Assembly: GCA_015272215.1 (NCBI GenBank)
Contig: JACYMD010000064.1
Coordinates: 1 to 64,000, forward strand
Direction: 5' to 3'
Source: Rivularia sp. T60_A2020_040
Lineage (GTDB): Bacteria > Cyanobacteriota > Cyanobacteriia > Cyanobacteriales > Nostocaceae
DNA length: 64,000 nucleotides
In this document: positions 36,504 through 45,942 of the stretch, in pieces
How positions within the stretch are numbered: the stretch's first letter is position 1
Layout of the letters: each line of letters begins with the position of its first letter
The notes under the pieces: model-generated
What the model was told of the DNA's origin: nothing
Seen by the model: only the letters and a program-made list of their open reading frames with translations
Databases searched by the model: none
Position numbers and translations under genes: made by a program

Positions 36504-37529
36504 AAATTATTAGTTACCGGAGCATCTGGTTTTTTAGGAAAGTATGTAGTTGCAGAAGCATTAAAACAAGGTTTTCAAGTTCGTGCAGTAATCAGGCATA
36601 TTTCAGATGAAAAACGTTTACCTTGGCGCAATTTTGCAAATTTAGAATTAATACGTATCGATTTAACTCAATCCGAAAAACTAGAAGATGCTTTAAAAGA
36701 TATAGACACTGTAGTGCATTTAGCCGCAGCCAAACAGGGAAATTACGATACGCAGTATGCGAATACAGTTACGGCTACCGAAAATTTACTCAAAGCAATG
36801 GTAACGGAAAATATCAAACGGTTAGTGGCGATAAGTACATTTAGTGTGTTCGATTACTTACATATCCCTGCTCGCGAAATCATTGATGAAGATTCACCCA
36901 TCGAAAGTCAGCCTACTCATAGAGACGTTTACGCTCAAACTAAATTGATTCAAGAAAGCCTGTTTCGAGATTTTGAACAGAGAAATCAAGGAGAAGTGAC
37001 AATTATCCGTCCAGGGATAGTTTACGGAAGAAACAATTTATGGAATGCCCATTTAGGAATAAACTTCAAAAACCGTCTGTGGATTCGCATTGGTGGAAAC
37101 GCTCAACTTCCCCTTACTTATGTAGAAAATTGCGCCCAAGCAATAGTTAATAGCTGTATATGTCAAGAAGCTATCGGTAAAACTTTGAATATTGTCGATA
37201 ATAATTTACCAACACAAAAAGTTTATACTGAGAAGATTTTCCAACTTCTACCGCATCAACCTTCTACAATCGGTATTAACTGGGCTGCTATGGGTTGGTT
37301 ATCTCGTAGTGCTTGGTTATTTAATAATCTATTGCTGTTGGGAAAAATTAAACTACCTGGAATTTTAGTACCTGCACGTTTAGATGCTCGCTTTAAACCA
37401 TTTCGCTATAGCAATAATAAAGCTCAACAAATATTAAATTGGCAACCTAAATATTCTTTAGATGAAGCATTGAAACGTAGTTGTAGCGATGTCGATTTAC
37501 TTTCAGATACAGCAAAGACAAGGAGTTAA
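36501..37529 (+). CDS. NAD-dependent epimerase/dehydratase (extended SDR), 342 aa
   Basis: The Rossmann start MKLLVTGASGFLGKYVV has the TGxxGFxG dinucleotide motif. HLAAAKQ, the serine in VAISTFSVFD, and YAQTKLIQE (YxxxK) supply the rest of the SDR active site. The C-terminal half holds the sugar-nucleotide site (RPGIVYGR). It resembles UDP-glucose 4-epimerase-like enzymes of polysaccharide loci; the exact substrate is undetermined. It begins inside the acyltransferase remnant and is followed by repeats and a GT4 gene on the same strand. Confidence 0.88.
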   Translation: MKLLVTGASGFLGKYVVAEALKQGFQVRAVIRHISDEKRLPWRNFANLELIRIDLTQSEKLEDALKDIDTVVHLAAAKQGNYDTQYANTVTATENLLKAMVTENIKRLVAISTFSVFDYLHIPAREIIDEDSPIESQPTHRDVYAQTKLIQESLFRDFEQRNQGEVTIIRPGIVYGRNNLWNAHLGINFKNRLWIRIGGNAQLPLTYVENCAQAIVNSCICQEAIGKTLNIVDNNLPTQKVYTEKIFQLLPHQPSTIGINWAAMGWLSRSAWLFNNLLLLGKIKLPGILVPARLDARFKPFRYSNNKAQQILNWQPKYSLDEALKRSCSDVDLLSDTAKTRS

Positions 37530-37681
37530 AGGTTAAAGGTTAAAAATTACTATCAACCATCAACTATCAACCATCAACTGTCAATTAAAGGTTAAAGGTT
37601 AAAAATTACTATCAACCATCAACCATCAACTATCAACTAACAACCATCAACTAACAACTAACAACCATCAACTGTCAATCA
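37530..37681. repeat. Mixed heptameric STRRs (AAAGGTT, CAACCAT, CAACTAT)
   Basis: Two ~75-bp blocks, each starting with GGTTAAAGGTTAAAAATTAC and continuing with CAACCATCAACTATC-type units, fill the epimerase-GT4 gap. The whole block itself appears duplicated. Confidence 0.85.
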
Positions 37682-37684
37682 ATT

Positions 37685-38899
37685 ATGCGTATCGCTTATC
37701 TAACCGGAGAATATCCCAGAGCTACAGATACTTTTATTCAGCGGGAAGTTGCTGCTCTTCGTCAGCAGGGTGTGGAAGTACACACATTTTCCGTGCGCCC
37801 TACTGGTGAGGAACATATGGTGGGAGAAGAGCAAAAACAAGAACGAAATCAAACTTTTTATATTCTCCCTCCAAGTCCGATAAAATTGCTGCAAGCGCAT
37901 CTAAATCTATTACTAGCTTCACCAACAAGATATTTAACGGCACTTAAATTAGCTTGGTTAACAAGACTACATGGATTCAAAGGCAATATCTATCAATTGT
38001 TCTACTTTTTAGAAGCAGGTATTCTCGCTCAAGAAATCAAACAAAGACAAATTCCTCACTTACACAACCATTTTGGGGATTCTAGCTGTACTGTTGCGAT
38101 GTTAGCAGCAGAATTAGCAGGCTTTAGTTACAGTTTTACTTTACACGGACCATATATTTTCTTTCAACCGTATTATTGGAGACTCGATGAAAAAATAAAC
38201 AGAGCCTTATTTGTGAGTTGTATTAGTAACTATTGTCGCAGTCAGGGAATGATATTTGCACCGATTGACAAATGGAATCAAATGCACATTGTTCACTGCG
38301 GTATCGATCCGGAATTATTTAAATTAGTATCTCATCACGGACAAGGAAAACGCCTATTATATGTCGGTAGACTTGCTGCTGTTAAAGGTTTACCGATACT
38401 TTTGCAAAGTTTAGTCTCTCTCAAACAACAACATCCAGATGTGATATTAACCGTAGTTGGTGACGGTAGCGATCGCACTTTTTTAGAACAAATGACGGTG
38501 GATTTAGGTTTGAGTAATAATGTAATATTTGTTGGATATAAAAACCAAGCAGAAGTACGTAAATACTTTCAAGAAACAGATGTATTTGTTTTATCCAGTT
38601 TTGCCGAAGGAGTACCCGTAGTCTTGATGGAAGCAATGGCAGCAGGAGTACCCGTAGTTGCTCCTCAAATCGCCGGAGTCAGCGAATTAGTAGAAAATGG
38701 CGTTAGCGGCTATATTGTGCCTGCGGGTGACATAGTTTCCCTCGCTCAAAGCATCGAAAAATTACTTAAAGATGGCGAATTAAGAGCTAAATTTGGCACC
38801 GCAGGCAGAAATAAAGTAGAAACAGAATTTAATATAAATCTCGAAGCTGAAAAACTCTATAAAATCATGATTGAAGAGTTAGGAATTGGTAATAGGTAA
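37685..38899 (+). CDS. Glycosyltransferase family 4, 404 aa
   Basis: The N-terminus MRIAYLTGEYPRATDTFIQREV is typical of WcaL/colanic-acid-type GT4 enzymes. The middle has LHNHFGDSS...TLHGPYIFF, and the C-terminal half RLLYVGRLAAVKGLPILLQSL, VVGDGSDRTFLEQ and FVLSSFAEGVPVVLMEAMAAGVPVVAP with the EX7E-type pair. It adds a sugar to the growing repeat unit. It is separated from the epimerase by an STRR block, and its 3' end is followed by another. Confidence 0.9.
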   Translation: MRIAYLTGEYPRATDTFIQREVAALRQQGVEVHTFSVRPTGEEHMVGEEQKQERNQTFYILPPSPIKLLQAHLNLLLASPTRYLTALKLAWLTRLHGFKGNIYQLFYFLEAGILAQEIKQRQIPHLHNHFGDSSCTVAMLAAELAGFSYSFTLHGPYIFFQPYYWRLDEKINRALFVSCISNYCRSQGMIFAPIDKWNQMHIVHCGIDPELFKLVSHHGQGKRLLYVGRLAAVKGLPILLQSLVSLKQQHPDVILTVVGDGSDRTFLEQMTVDLGLSNNVIFVGYKNQAEVRKYFQETDVFVLSSFAEGVPVVLMEAMAAGVPVVAPQIAGVSELVENGVSGYIVPAGDIVSLAQSIEKLLKDGELRAKFGTAGRNKVETEFNINLEAEKLYKIMIEELGIGNR

Positions 38900-38970
38900 T
38901 AGGTAATAGGTAATTGGTAATTGAGTTTCTCCCCATCTCCCCATCCCCTACCCCATCCCCTAGTCCCCTT
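38887..38970. repeat. STRRs: GGTAATA heptamers, then CCCCATC-rich units
   Basis: Four GGTAAT(A/T) heptamers overlap the stop of the GT4 gene. They are followed by CCCCATCT/CCCCTAC-type units up to the converging oxidoreductase gene. Confidence 0.8.
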
Positions 38971-38977
38971 CCATCCT

Positions 38978-40222
38978 CTACTTAGCCCAATCCATCGGCT
39001 CCACAGGCTCGAAAGAAGTCGTCATTTTGTAAGGGGAACCAGTTTCTAAAGAGTTTTGAATTGCCAAAACTATTTCATTATTGTGCAGCGAAAACCTAGA
39101 TGAAAGTCTACAAGGACGATTTTCGATGATTGCATCAGCCATTTCGGCAACACCCCGGCAAAAATCCATCTGTTGTGCGCCCCTATATCCAAATTTAGGC
39201 GCTTTTTTGACTAAAGGATAATTCTTCTTCCATACACCTTCAAGTCGTTTTCTTCCTATGGTAAGACTGCGGCGAATATAAACCGGCGTTCCATAATACC
39301 AACAATCATCAATGCCAAGTATACCGTCATCGCCAATAATTTTTAAAGAATGGTCGTGAGGTGCGACAATACTACAAGTCAATCTCGCAACTACTCCAGA
39401 ATTAAATTTAATACAAGCTACAGAAAAATCTGGAGCATCGATATCTAACGGTACATCAGTCTGTTTATCTGGAATTACACAAGATGAAAATGCCGAAACA
39501 GTCTCCGCAGGTCCAAAAAAAGCTGTTAGCCAATTTACATAATAGCCTGCGTGTTCCAACGTACAACCTACTTCAAATTCATCTTTATAAGGCCATGGTG
39601 TACCAGACTCGCTCAACCATTTTTGATAAGGCATTTGATGAACTAATCCATCATCCATTTCAGCATAGACTAAGCGAACTTTCCCGACTTGATTTTCTCG
39701 TAATGCTTTCCACACTGTTTGTGCGGTTTCACTTAATAAGCTACATGGTGCAGAGGAAAGATATAAACCCTTTGTTTCGGCTATGTTTACCAATTCCTCA
39801 GCTTGTGCCATTTCCATTGCGAAAGGCTTTTCAGAATAAACGTGTTTCCCAGCTGCCAAACAAGCTTTAGAAATTTCGTAGTGATTCCGAGGATTTGTTA
39901 AATTTAATACTATGTCCACCGTATTATCCTCAAGGATATCGGCAAGAGAATTATAAACGCGATCGACATTATGGTAATTAGCAAACTTAGTAGCGCGATC
40001 GCCAATTTTATCCATTACTCCCACAAGCTTTAATTGGGGATGCATTCCCGTAGTTTTCAGGTAATAATCAGCAACATAACCGCAACCAATAATCGCAATA
40101 GATTTATAGGATAAATTATTTTTCTGACTATTTTGATTAGCCGAAGAATTTGACTTTTCAAAATAAATAGAATCCGTCTTCTTAACTAAATTGGAAATCT
40201 TAAATACATTTTTTAGTAGCAT
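38978..40222 (-). CDS. Gfo/Idh/MocA-family oxidoreductase, 414 aa
   Basis: The NAD(P)-binding Rossmann start SIAIIGCGYVADYYLKTTG is followed by the family signature SEKPFAMEMAQAEELV and a C-terminal substrate domain containing EHAGYYVNWLTAFFG. Such enzymes oxidise or epimerise nucleotide sugars or cyclitols in polysaccharide loci. The frame is open to 40303, but those extra 27 codons are translated STRR (MDSGQWTVDSGQWTV...). The Met at 40222 (MLLKNVFKISNLV) is therefore taken as the likely start, although expression from the upstream ATG cannot be excluded. Confidence 0.85.
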   Translation of the reverse strand: MLLKNVFKISNLVKKTDSIYFEKSNSSANQNSQKNNLSYKSIAIIGCGYVADYYLKTTGMHPQLKLVGVMDKIGDRATKFANYHNVDRVYNSLADILEDNTVDIVLNLTNPRNHYEISKACLAAGKHVYSEKPFAMEMAQAEELVNIAETKGLYLSSAPCSLLSETAQTVWKALRENQVGKVRLVYAEMDDGLVHQMPYQKWLSESGTPWPYKDEFEVGCTLEHAGYYVNWLTAFFGPAETVSAFSSCVIPDKQTDVPLDIDAPDFSVACIKFNSGVVARLTCSIVAPHDHSLKIIGDDGILGIDDCWYYGTPVYIRRSLTIGRKRLEGVWKKNYPLVKKAPKFGYRGAQQMDFCRGVAEMADAIIENRPCRLSSRFSLHNNEIVLAIQNSLETGSPYKMTTSFEPVEPMDWAK

Positions 40223-40240
40223 ACTTTTAACAAGGTTAAA

Positions 40241-40305
40241 GGTCAACTGTCCACTGTCCACTGTCCACTGTCCACTGTCAACTGTCCACTGTCCACTGTC
40301 CACTG
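40241..40305. repeat. Heptameric STRR, CCACTGT/CAACTGT units
   Basis: About nine heptamers lie between the GT2 gene and the oxidoreductase. Seven bases per unit give three reading phases; three units make one 7-residue peptide repeat, read on the minus strand as DSGQWTV. Confidence 0.9.
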
Positions 40306-41310
40306 TTAACTAATCACACCCTTATATTCAACAATAGTGGGTTTTGTTTTTAATAAACGGGATAGATGAAACTGAATCTGACCTATAAATCCAGGGAATT
40401 TATCTAATACACAAAACAGTCCATAAAACAATGCATCTGATGAAAGAGTTTGTTTTGTTTTCGCATACCGATAAACGCGAAAAAGTAATATACCATAAGC
40501 CAATAAAAGTAAAATGATGCTGATTCCTTTAGTTAACCAGGCGCTAGCAACTGCTAAAAATGGCAATATAAAACCCCAAATCCAAATTCTCCGACTTTCT
40601 TTTACCCAGTGTTTTTCCGGAGGTTTACCGTGTAACCAAGCACCTTCAGCATAAGCGTGTCCGTTACGAATCGAACGCTTCCACCATTGACTAAAATGCA
40701 TAATTTGAGCATCATGTAAAGTCATTTCGGCATCTATACGCCAAATTTTTCCACCAGCTTGACGCAAGCGCACGCATAATTCTGGTTCTTCTCCAGCAAT
40801 TAGAGTTGGATTAAACCCACCAACCTGCTTCAAAGCAGAAACGCGCATCATCGCATCCCCACCGCAAGATGAGGCTTCACCTACAGGAGTATCCCATTCA
40901 ATATCGCACAAGCGATTATAAACAGAGTTTGTGGGAAACTCTTCCCGTCTTCTACCACAAACCACGACAACTTCAGGATTTGCATTCAATACCCTAATTG
41001 CTTTTTCTAGCCACCCATCTACTACCAAACAATCTCCATCCACAAATTGGACAAACTCAACTGACGGTTCTATTTGCAGTAGATATTCAAACCCCCGATT
41101 TCTCGCACGTGCAGCAGTAAAGGGAATTGATAGGTCTAATTCAACAACATTAACCGCTAAACTACGAGCTAATTCCACACTTCCATCGGTAGAACCAGAA
41201 TCAACATAAACAACCGTTTTCACTTTTCCTAAAATCGATACTAAACATTGTTTGAGTCGATTTCCTTCATTGCGTCCAATTACAACTATGCCGACAAACT
41301 GCACTTTCAA
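40306..41310 (-). CDS. Glycosyltransferase family 2 with C-terminal membrane helices, 334 aa
   Basis: The GT-A fold is seen in GIVVIGRNEGNRLKQCLVSI, VVYVDSGSTDGSVELA and the metal-binding FVDGDCLV. GEEPELCVRLRQAGGKIWR supplies the ED-type acceptor motif. Two hydrophobic segments near 245-290 anchor it to the membrane. It probably transfers a sugar to a lipid-linked acceptor. It is 13 bp downstream of the next minus-strand gene, so co-transcribed with it. Confidence 0.88.
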   Translation of the reverse strand: MKVQFVGIVVIGRNEGNRLKQCLVSILGKVKTVVYVDSGSTDGSVELARSLAVNVVELDLSIPFTAARARNRGFEYLLQIEPSVEFVQFVDGDCLVVDGWLEKAIRVLNANPEVVVVCGRRREEFPTNSVYNRLCDIEWDTPVGEASSCGGDAMMRVSALKQVGGFNPTLIAGEEPELCVRLRQAGGKIWRIDAEMTLHDAQIMHFSQWWKRSIRNGHAYAEGAWLHGKPPEKHWVKESRRIWIWGFILPFLAVASAWLTKGISIILLLLAYGILLFRVYRYAKTKQTLSSDALFYGLFCVLDKFPGFIGQIQFHLSRLLKTKPTIVEYKGVIS

Positions 41311-41323
41311 CCCCCGGTTATAA

Positions 41324-42598
41324 TTATTTTCTATTAATCATTTCAGAATAAATTTCAACGATTTTTTCAGCTTTATAACCCCATTCAAACTCTTTAACTC
41401 TTTCAACAGAGTTATTAGACATTTGTAGCCGTAAATTATCATCTAATACTAAATTATTTATTCTATTTGTTAATTCTTCTATTACATATGTTCTCGAAAT
41501 TGGTTCAATTTTAAAACCAGTTTTTTCTGTAACATACTCTCCGATACCACCATTATTTACTACAATGCATGGTAATCCGCAAGCCATAGCTTCTAGAACA
41601 ACTGCGCCTCCGAATTCTCTTACAGAAGGAAAGCAAAATACATCAGATTTTTTATAATATTCTAAAGTTTCTTGTTGCTTTACCCAACCAGTAAACTTAA
41701 CTATATTATTTAAATTAAGCTCACGAACTTTTGTTTCTAAGTTACTTTTTTCCGATCCATCTCCAACAATAATAAGTCTGACTTTTGCTTGCATCTTTTG
41801 AGAACATTTACTAATTGCTTCAATAAGCATATCTGCTCCTTTATAAGGAACTAATCGACCGACAAATAATAAATTAATAGTGTGATTATGCTTATTTTTT
41901 TTGATTTCTCCAAAAAAATCTTTAGATATTCCATTTTCATAAAATAGACTGATTCTTTGATCCGAAAGAGAGAACAAGTTTTTCAGGTAATTTAATGTAT
42001 AAGTCGAGCCAGCCAATATCTTGTCTGCTTTACGATAAGTTTCTGCATAACCTGGTATTACTACTCTACCAATAACTCTCAAAAAATTAAATTGAGCAAA
42101 TTCTTGTCTAGCTACTTTCTGAAAACCTTTTGGAAAAGGAACTCCTCCATTAACAGGACCGAGAAGAAAAGGAGTGTGTTCGCAAGCATTAACAACTTTT
42201 GCAGGATATCTAGGCATCATAGGAGTGAGAACATGAACTATATCGTAGTCTCTATTTGATATTTGTGTTTTAAACTGTTCGTAGACTTTACGATTAAATT
42301 CTGCATATACCAAATAACTGAGTGCATTGTATAAAGGCCATTTAGTTTTACCTAAGTAGGTTAAACTCGCAACTAAATTATGATACTTTTTGCTGAAAGC
42401 ACTTTCGCGCACGTAAATAACTTTGTTATTGCCAAGCACTTTACTTAAAGCTTGTTCATTTCTTTCATGAGTTACCAGAGTTGCATCAACTAATTGGCTG
42501 ATTTCTTGATAATATTTATATCCTTCTAATGGAACGGAAGACCATTCAGGATTGCACTGCTCTATAATCAGTAAAACTTTTAATTTTTTGTTATTCAT
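41324..42598 (-). CDS. Glycosyltransferase family 4, 424 aa
   Basis: The GT-B layout has LLFVGRLVPYKGADMLIEAI, IIVGDGSEKSNLETKV and VFCFPSVREFGGAVVLEAMACGLPCIVVNNGG, the last with the conserved EX7E pair. The N-terminal half (GPVNGGVPFPKGF) is similar in layout to the GT4 at the left end of the locus, suggesting duplicated enzymes with different specificities. It is 57 bp after the O-antigen-ligase-like gene on the same strand. Confidence 0.88.
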   Translation of the reverse strand: MNNKKLKVLLIIEQCNPEWSSVPLEGYKYYQEISQLVDATLVTHERNEQALSKVLGNNKVIYVRESAFSKKYHNLVASLTYLGKTKWPLYNALSYLVYAEFNRKVYEQFKTQISNRDYDIVHVLTPMMPRYPAKVVNACEHTPFLLGPVNGGVPFPKGFQKVARQEFAQFNFLRVIGRVVIPGYAETYRKADKILAGSTYTLNYLKNLFSLSDQRISLFYENGISKDFFGEIKKNKHNHTINLLFVGRLVPYKGADMLIEAISKCSQKMQAKVRLIIVGDGSEKSNLETKVRELNLNNIVKFTGWVKQQETLEYYKKSDVFCFPSVREFGGAVVLEAMACGLPCIVVNNGGIGEYVTEKTGFKIEPISRTYVIEELTNRINNLVLDDNLRLQMSNNSVERVKEFEWGYKAEKIVEIYSEMINRK

Positions 42599-42654
42599 GA
42601 TTTATTTATTAGATAGATGAGGTTTAATAACGCAAAAAACTGCTTTTTAAATAT

Positions 42655-43974
42655 TCAATAATTTGCTGATTGTTTAGATTGTTCCCGGCGTAACTTTGGT
42701 AGTTTCCGCGTATAGTTTACTGACTTCTTATTTGATAATTTACTTTTTTTATTGTTTAAAGGTACGGAAAGAACTGCGGCGATAAACAGTACCCAATAAA
42801 TATTAGCAAGACGCAGTATATAACTTTCCATAATATTATTCATCGCTAGAAACAAAAGAAAAGCAAGAGGCCAAATATCCTCTGGACTTTTAGCAGCATA
42901 AGCTCTTCTTAATGCTCTAATAAAACCTAAGATAAAACAAAATAAAAATAATCCTAAACCTATCAACCCTACATCAAGAGCAAAGTCAAGATAACCATTA
43001 TGACCATGAGGTGCAACAAATTGGCTTGAAAGAGTACCGCCAATGATTGCGGGATATTTTGTATCTGAAGACCAAAATGCTCCACGACCGTAACCTAACC
43101 AAGGTCTTTCCATAATGAACTTAATTATCATAGACCACATCGGTGTTCTTCCTGTAAGAGTTGGATCTTTACCTATACTGCCTAAAAGGGCAGCCCAATT
43201 AGTTAAAATAAAAGTTCCAACAATTCCTACAACTAATACTGTTAAGTCTAAATAAATAACCGATATTTTTCCTTGCCAACGAAAAGTACGATAAAAAACT
43301 AACATTGCTCCCAATAAAAAACAAACAACAATTGCTGTTTTAGAGGTAGAAAGTATAATTACTGACAATGGTAAACAAAGCCCCAACCATTTATAAAAAC
43401 TTCTTTTAGGATTCTCTACAGGCAGCAGAAAAAATGCCAGTGAACCAATAAGCATCATGCTACCAAGAGTATTTTTGTAATCGTAAATTCCTTTCCATGC
43501 CCCAGGATGATCATTTCCATGCTTACCAATCAAAGGAACTCCTAACGCGAAAATTAAAGTTAATATAGAACCTATACCAAAAGTCCAAGCTACCAGTCTT
43601 ACCTGTTCTTTTAAACTAAAGCGTGAAGCAAAATATAAACCGAAAGCAGTCATTTGCCATACTTCCCGTCCAATTGAAGAAGTGTACCCTGGATAATCCG
43701 ACCATATGTACGACAGCAAAATTAATGCTACTAATATCCACAGAACTAAATCTCTAGCAGCTACCTTTAAACATTGTTTCCAACGAAGTACGATTAAAAC
43801 AACCGAAGCTACCCAAATAAAATATCTAGTTGACGTAATAATATATCCAGGAATTATTCCTGGTGTAGGTGGAATCGTCAATTGATTTCCTCCCACCATC
43901 AATCCTCCGGAAAAGAAGGTTAAAGCTAAAACTGCAAACCATTTTTCACCAACTTCTAAATATTTTGAATTCAT
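42655..43974 (-). CDS. O-antigen ligase / Wzy-polymerase-like membrane protein, 439 aa
   Basis: About 10-12 hydrophobic helices surround the periplasmic Wzy_C-type loop with LTGRTPMWSMIIKFIMERPW, LGYGRGAF and APHGHNGYLDFALDVG, in which the Arg and His positions are typical of O-antigen ligase/polymerase proteins. It would link repeat units or attach the polymer. The lysine- and serine-rich C-terminus is cytoplasmic. It lies in the middle of the minus-strand run. Confidence 0.85.
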   Translation of the reverse strand: MNSKYLEVGEKWFAVLALTFFSGGLMVGGNQLTIPPTPGIIPGYIITSTRYFIWVASVVLIVLRWKQCLKVAARDLVLWILVALILLSYIWSDYPGYTSSIGREVWQMTAFGLYFASRFSLKEQVRLVAWTFGIGSILTLIFALGVPLIGKHGNDHPGAWKGIYDYKNTLGSMMLIGSLAFFLLPVENPKRSFYKWLGLCLPLSVIILSTSKTAIVVCFLLGAMLVFYRTFRWQGKISVIYLDLTVLVVGIVGTFILTNWAALLGSIGKDPTLTGRTPMWSMIIKFIMERPWLGYGRGAFWSSDTKYPAIIGGTLSSQFVAPHGHNGYLDFALDVGLIGLGLFLFCFILGFIRALRRAYAAKSPEDIWPLAFLLFLAMNNIMESYILRLANIYWVLFIAAVLSVPLNNKKSKLSNKKSVNYTRKLPKLRREQSKQSANY

Positions 43975-44026
43975 TTTTATCGATTAGATGAAAAGCGACA
44001 ATAAGTGACATTAAACAGTTGAGTCT

Positions 44027-45247
44027 TTATACATTTACAGAATCTCGATTTGTACGAATCCATTTTTTTTGACGTTTCATCAAAAACTGGAAATAAACTG
44101 GAATTTTCCAAACAATATAAAAAGGAATCATTAGAAGTTGTTGTATAGGTAAATCAGAACGTCCAAACTTAACCCAAACTGATAATATTGCCATTAAAAG
44201 TAAGATTCCAGCTAAACTTAAAATTATAGCCGGAGTCCAAATTGCTAATAAGAATCCTGTGACAAATGTAAAACTTGTGATTCCCAACCAAGCAATTACA
44301 AGTAAAGACAATGGGGGTATACACAAATCTAAAGCACTCACAAATAAATCAAATCTTTTTTGCTTGACTGCTGCTTTTAATAACAGCGGAACGTAAGTTA
44401 TTAAAGTTTGTAAATGTCCGTGTTCCCATCTAGTTCTTTGTTCTTTAGCTGTTTTTACTTCTTGCGGTAAATATCCTGTAACTTTTGACTGTGGACAAAA
44501 TATTGGTGGATAACCAGCTAAACTCAAATCGAAACCCAGTTTCATATCTTCAACGATGTTACTGCTAGCAATATCAACAGAATTTATTACCTTCCAAGGA
44601 AAAGCCATTCCCGTACCAGTTAATAAACAAGGTTGTCCTAGTCTACTTAATCCGTAAGGACGAACCAAATTTTTTACCTTAAAAGCAAATGCTGATACCG
44701 ATGCTTTAGGGTTGTAATTATCGGATTTTGACATTAAATAAGTCGCTTGTACAGGTCTTCCCCTAGATGCTGCTTTGTAGGTAATTCGCTCGATTGCACC
44801 TTGAGAAACTTTGCAGTCTGCATCGACAAAGACTACTACGGACGGTGGTTCGGACTTCAGATAATTCAACCCATAATCCAGAGCGTATCCTTTTCCTCTC
44901 AGATTCGGTTCGTGACGCTCGATGACTTTAACCCCAGTAGAACGCGCAATTTCTGCGGTTGCATCGGTACAATTATCAGCAACCACTATGATATTGTGTG
45001 AATTGTGTAACTTATCTTTTAAATTTTCTATGGTCGAACGAATCACAACTTCTTCGTTGTGAGCGGGAATTAAAATTTTAAAATTGATATCTTTAAATTG
45101 TTCCCATTGCTTATTTATCTGTTGAGTAATTGGTAATAATGCAGCAATAGATTCGATAAAAAGTACGCTACAAATAATCAATAATCCACTAGCAATAACT
45201 AACAAAATACTATTAAGACATCCAATAATCATTGATCGCACCCTCAA
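44027..45247 (-). CDS. Membrane GT2 processive-type glycosyltransferase, 406 aa
   Basis: One N-terminal and several C-terminal hydrophobic segments flank a GT-A domain: FKILIPAHNEEVVIRSTIENL, VVFVDADCKVS (DxD), the NIVEDMKLGFDLS acceptor motif, and TRWEHGHLQTL, which replaces the QxxRW of cellulose or hyaluronan synthases with RTRWEHG. The membrane layout suggests polymer or lipid-linked synthesis. The start could also be the Met at 45232. It is directly downstream of the acetyltransferase gene. Confidence 0.85.
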   Translation of the reverse strand: MRVRSMIIGCLNSILLVIASGLLIICSVLFIESIAALLPITQQINKQWEQFKDINFKILIPAHNEEVVIRSTIENLKDKLHNSHNIIVVADNCTDATAEIARSTGVKVIERHEPNLRGKGYALDYGLNYLKSEPPSVVVFVDADCKVSQGAIERITYKAASRGRPVQATYLMSKSDNYNPKASVSAFAFKVKNLVRPYGLSRLGQPCLLTGTGMAFPWKVINSVDIASSNIVEDMKLGFDLSLAGYPPIFCPQSKVTGYLPQEVKTAKEQRTRWEHGHLQTLITYVPLLLKAAVKQKRFDLFVSALDLCIPPLSLLVIAWLGITSFTFVTGFLLAIWTPAIILSLAGILLLMAILSVWVKFGRSDLPIQQLLMIPFYIVWKIPVYFQFLMKRQKKWIRTNRDSVNV

Positions 45248-45286
45248 TTGTTTTTACAAATCAGAAGCTATTTCAATTAGAGTAGT

Positions 45287-45868
45287 TTATTGATGAGACT
45301 TGACAGAATACACAATATTTGCAGGTATGCCCACTGCGGTTGCTCCTGGGGGTACATCTTTTAAAACAACAGCATTAGCACCAATCGAAGCTCCATCTCC
45401 AATCGAAATATCCCCAAAAATCTTTGCACCCGCTCCTACATTCACCCTTTTACCCAACTTGGGAGCATCAAAAGGACGCTCCAAATAACGATTCCCCAAA
45501 GTTACACCCTGACGAATGATCGAATCATCACCAATCGTACAGTGTCCATGTACCACAATCGCACTTTGATGCTCGACGACTATCCGCCGCCCTAATTGAA
45601 CGGTATATGGTATTTCAATCCCGTAAGTATTACGAATCTTGCGATACATCATTTTGTACAAAAGACTCAAAGGCGATCGCAAAAGTTTGGATTTAACTTT
45701 CATTCGCCAAACTCCAAAGCGATGAACTGCTACAGCACGAAACCCTGGTTTTGTCCAATCTCGTCCGTGAGCAATCCAGTCTTCCTTTAACTGTTCCCAC
45801 AAACTCAAATCTTTAACTGATGATTGGCTATAGTTATTTTGATTTTTTTGGTTTAATTGGACGCTCAT
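45287..45868 (-). CDS. Serine-acetyltransferase-like hexapeptide acetyltransferase, 193 aa
   Basis: A short helical N-terminus precedes a left-handed beta-helix of hexapeptide repeats: IVVHGHCTIGDDSIIRQGVTLG, then GKRVNVGAGAKIFGDISIG, DGASIGANAVVLKDVPPGATAVG. It resembles CysE in fold but is shorter and lies inside the polysaccharide run, so it more probably acetylates a sugar, as EpsC/WcaB-type enzymes do. It is placed between the tyrosine-kinase gene and the GT2 gene on the same strand. Confidence 0.82.
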   Translation of the reverse strand: MSVQLNQKNQNNYSQSSVKDLSLWEQLKEDWIAHGRDWTKPGFRAVAVHRFGVWRMKVKSKLLRSPLSLLYKMMYRKIRNTYGIEIPYTVQLGRRIVVEHQSAIVVHGHCTIGDDSIIRQGVTLGNRYLERPFDAPKLGKRVNVGAGAKIFGDISIGDGASIGANAVVLKDVPPGATAVGIPANIVYSVKSHQ

Positions 45869-45942
45869 AGTTAAATTTCAATTCCTTGATAGAAAATAAG
45901 CAATTAAAGTCAAAAAATTAGTTTAATTGCCTACTCTTGAGT

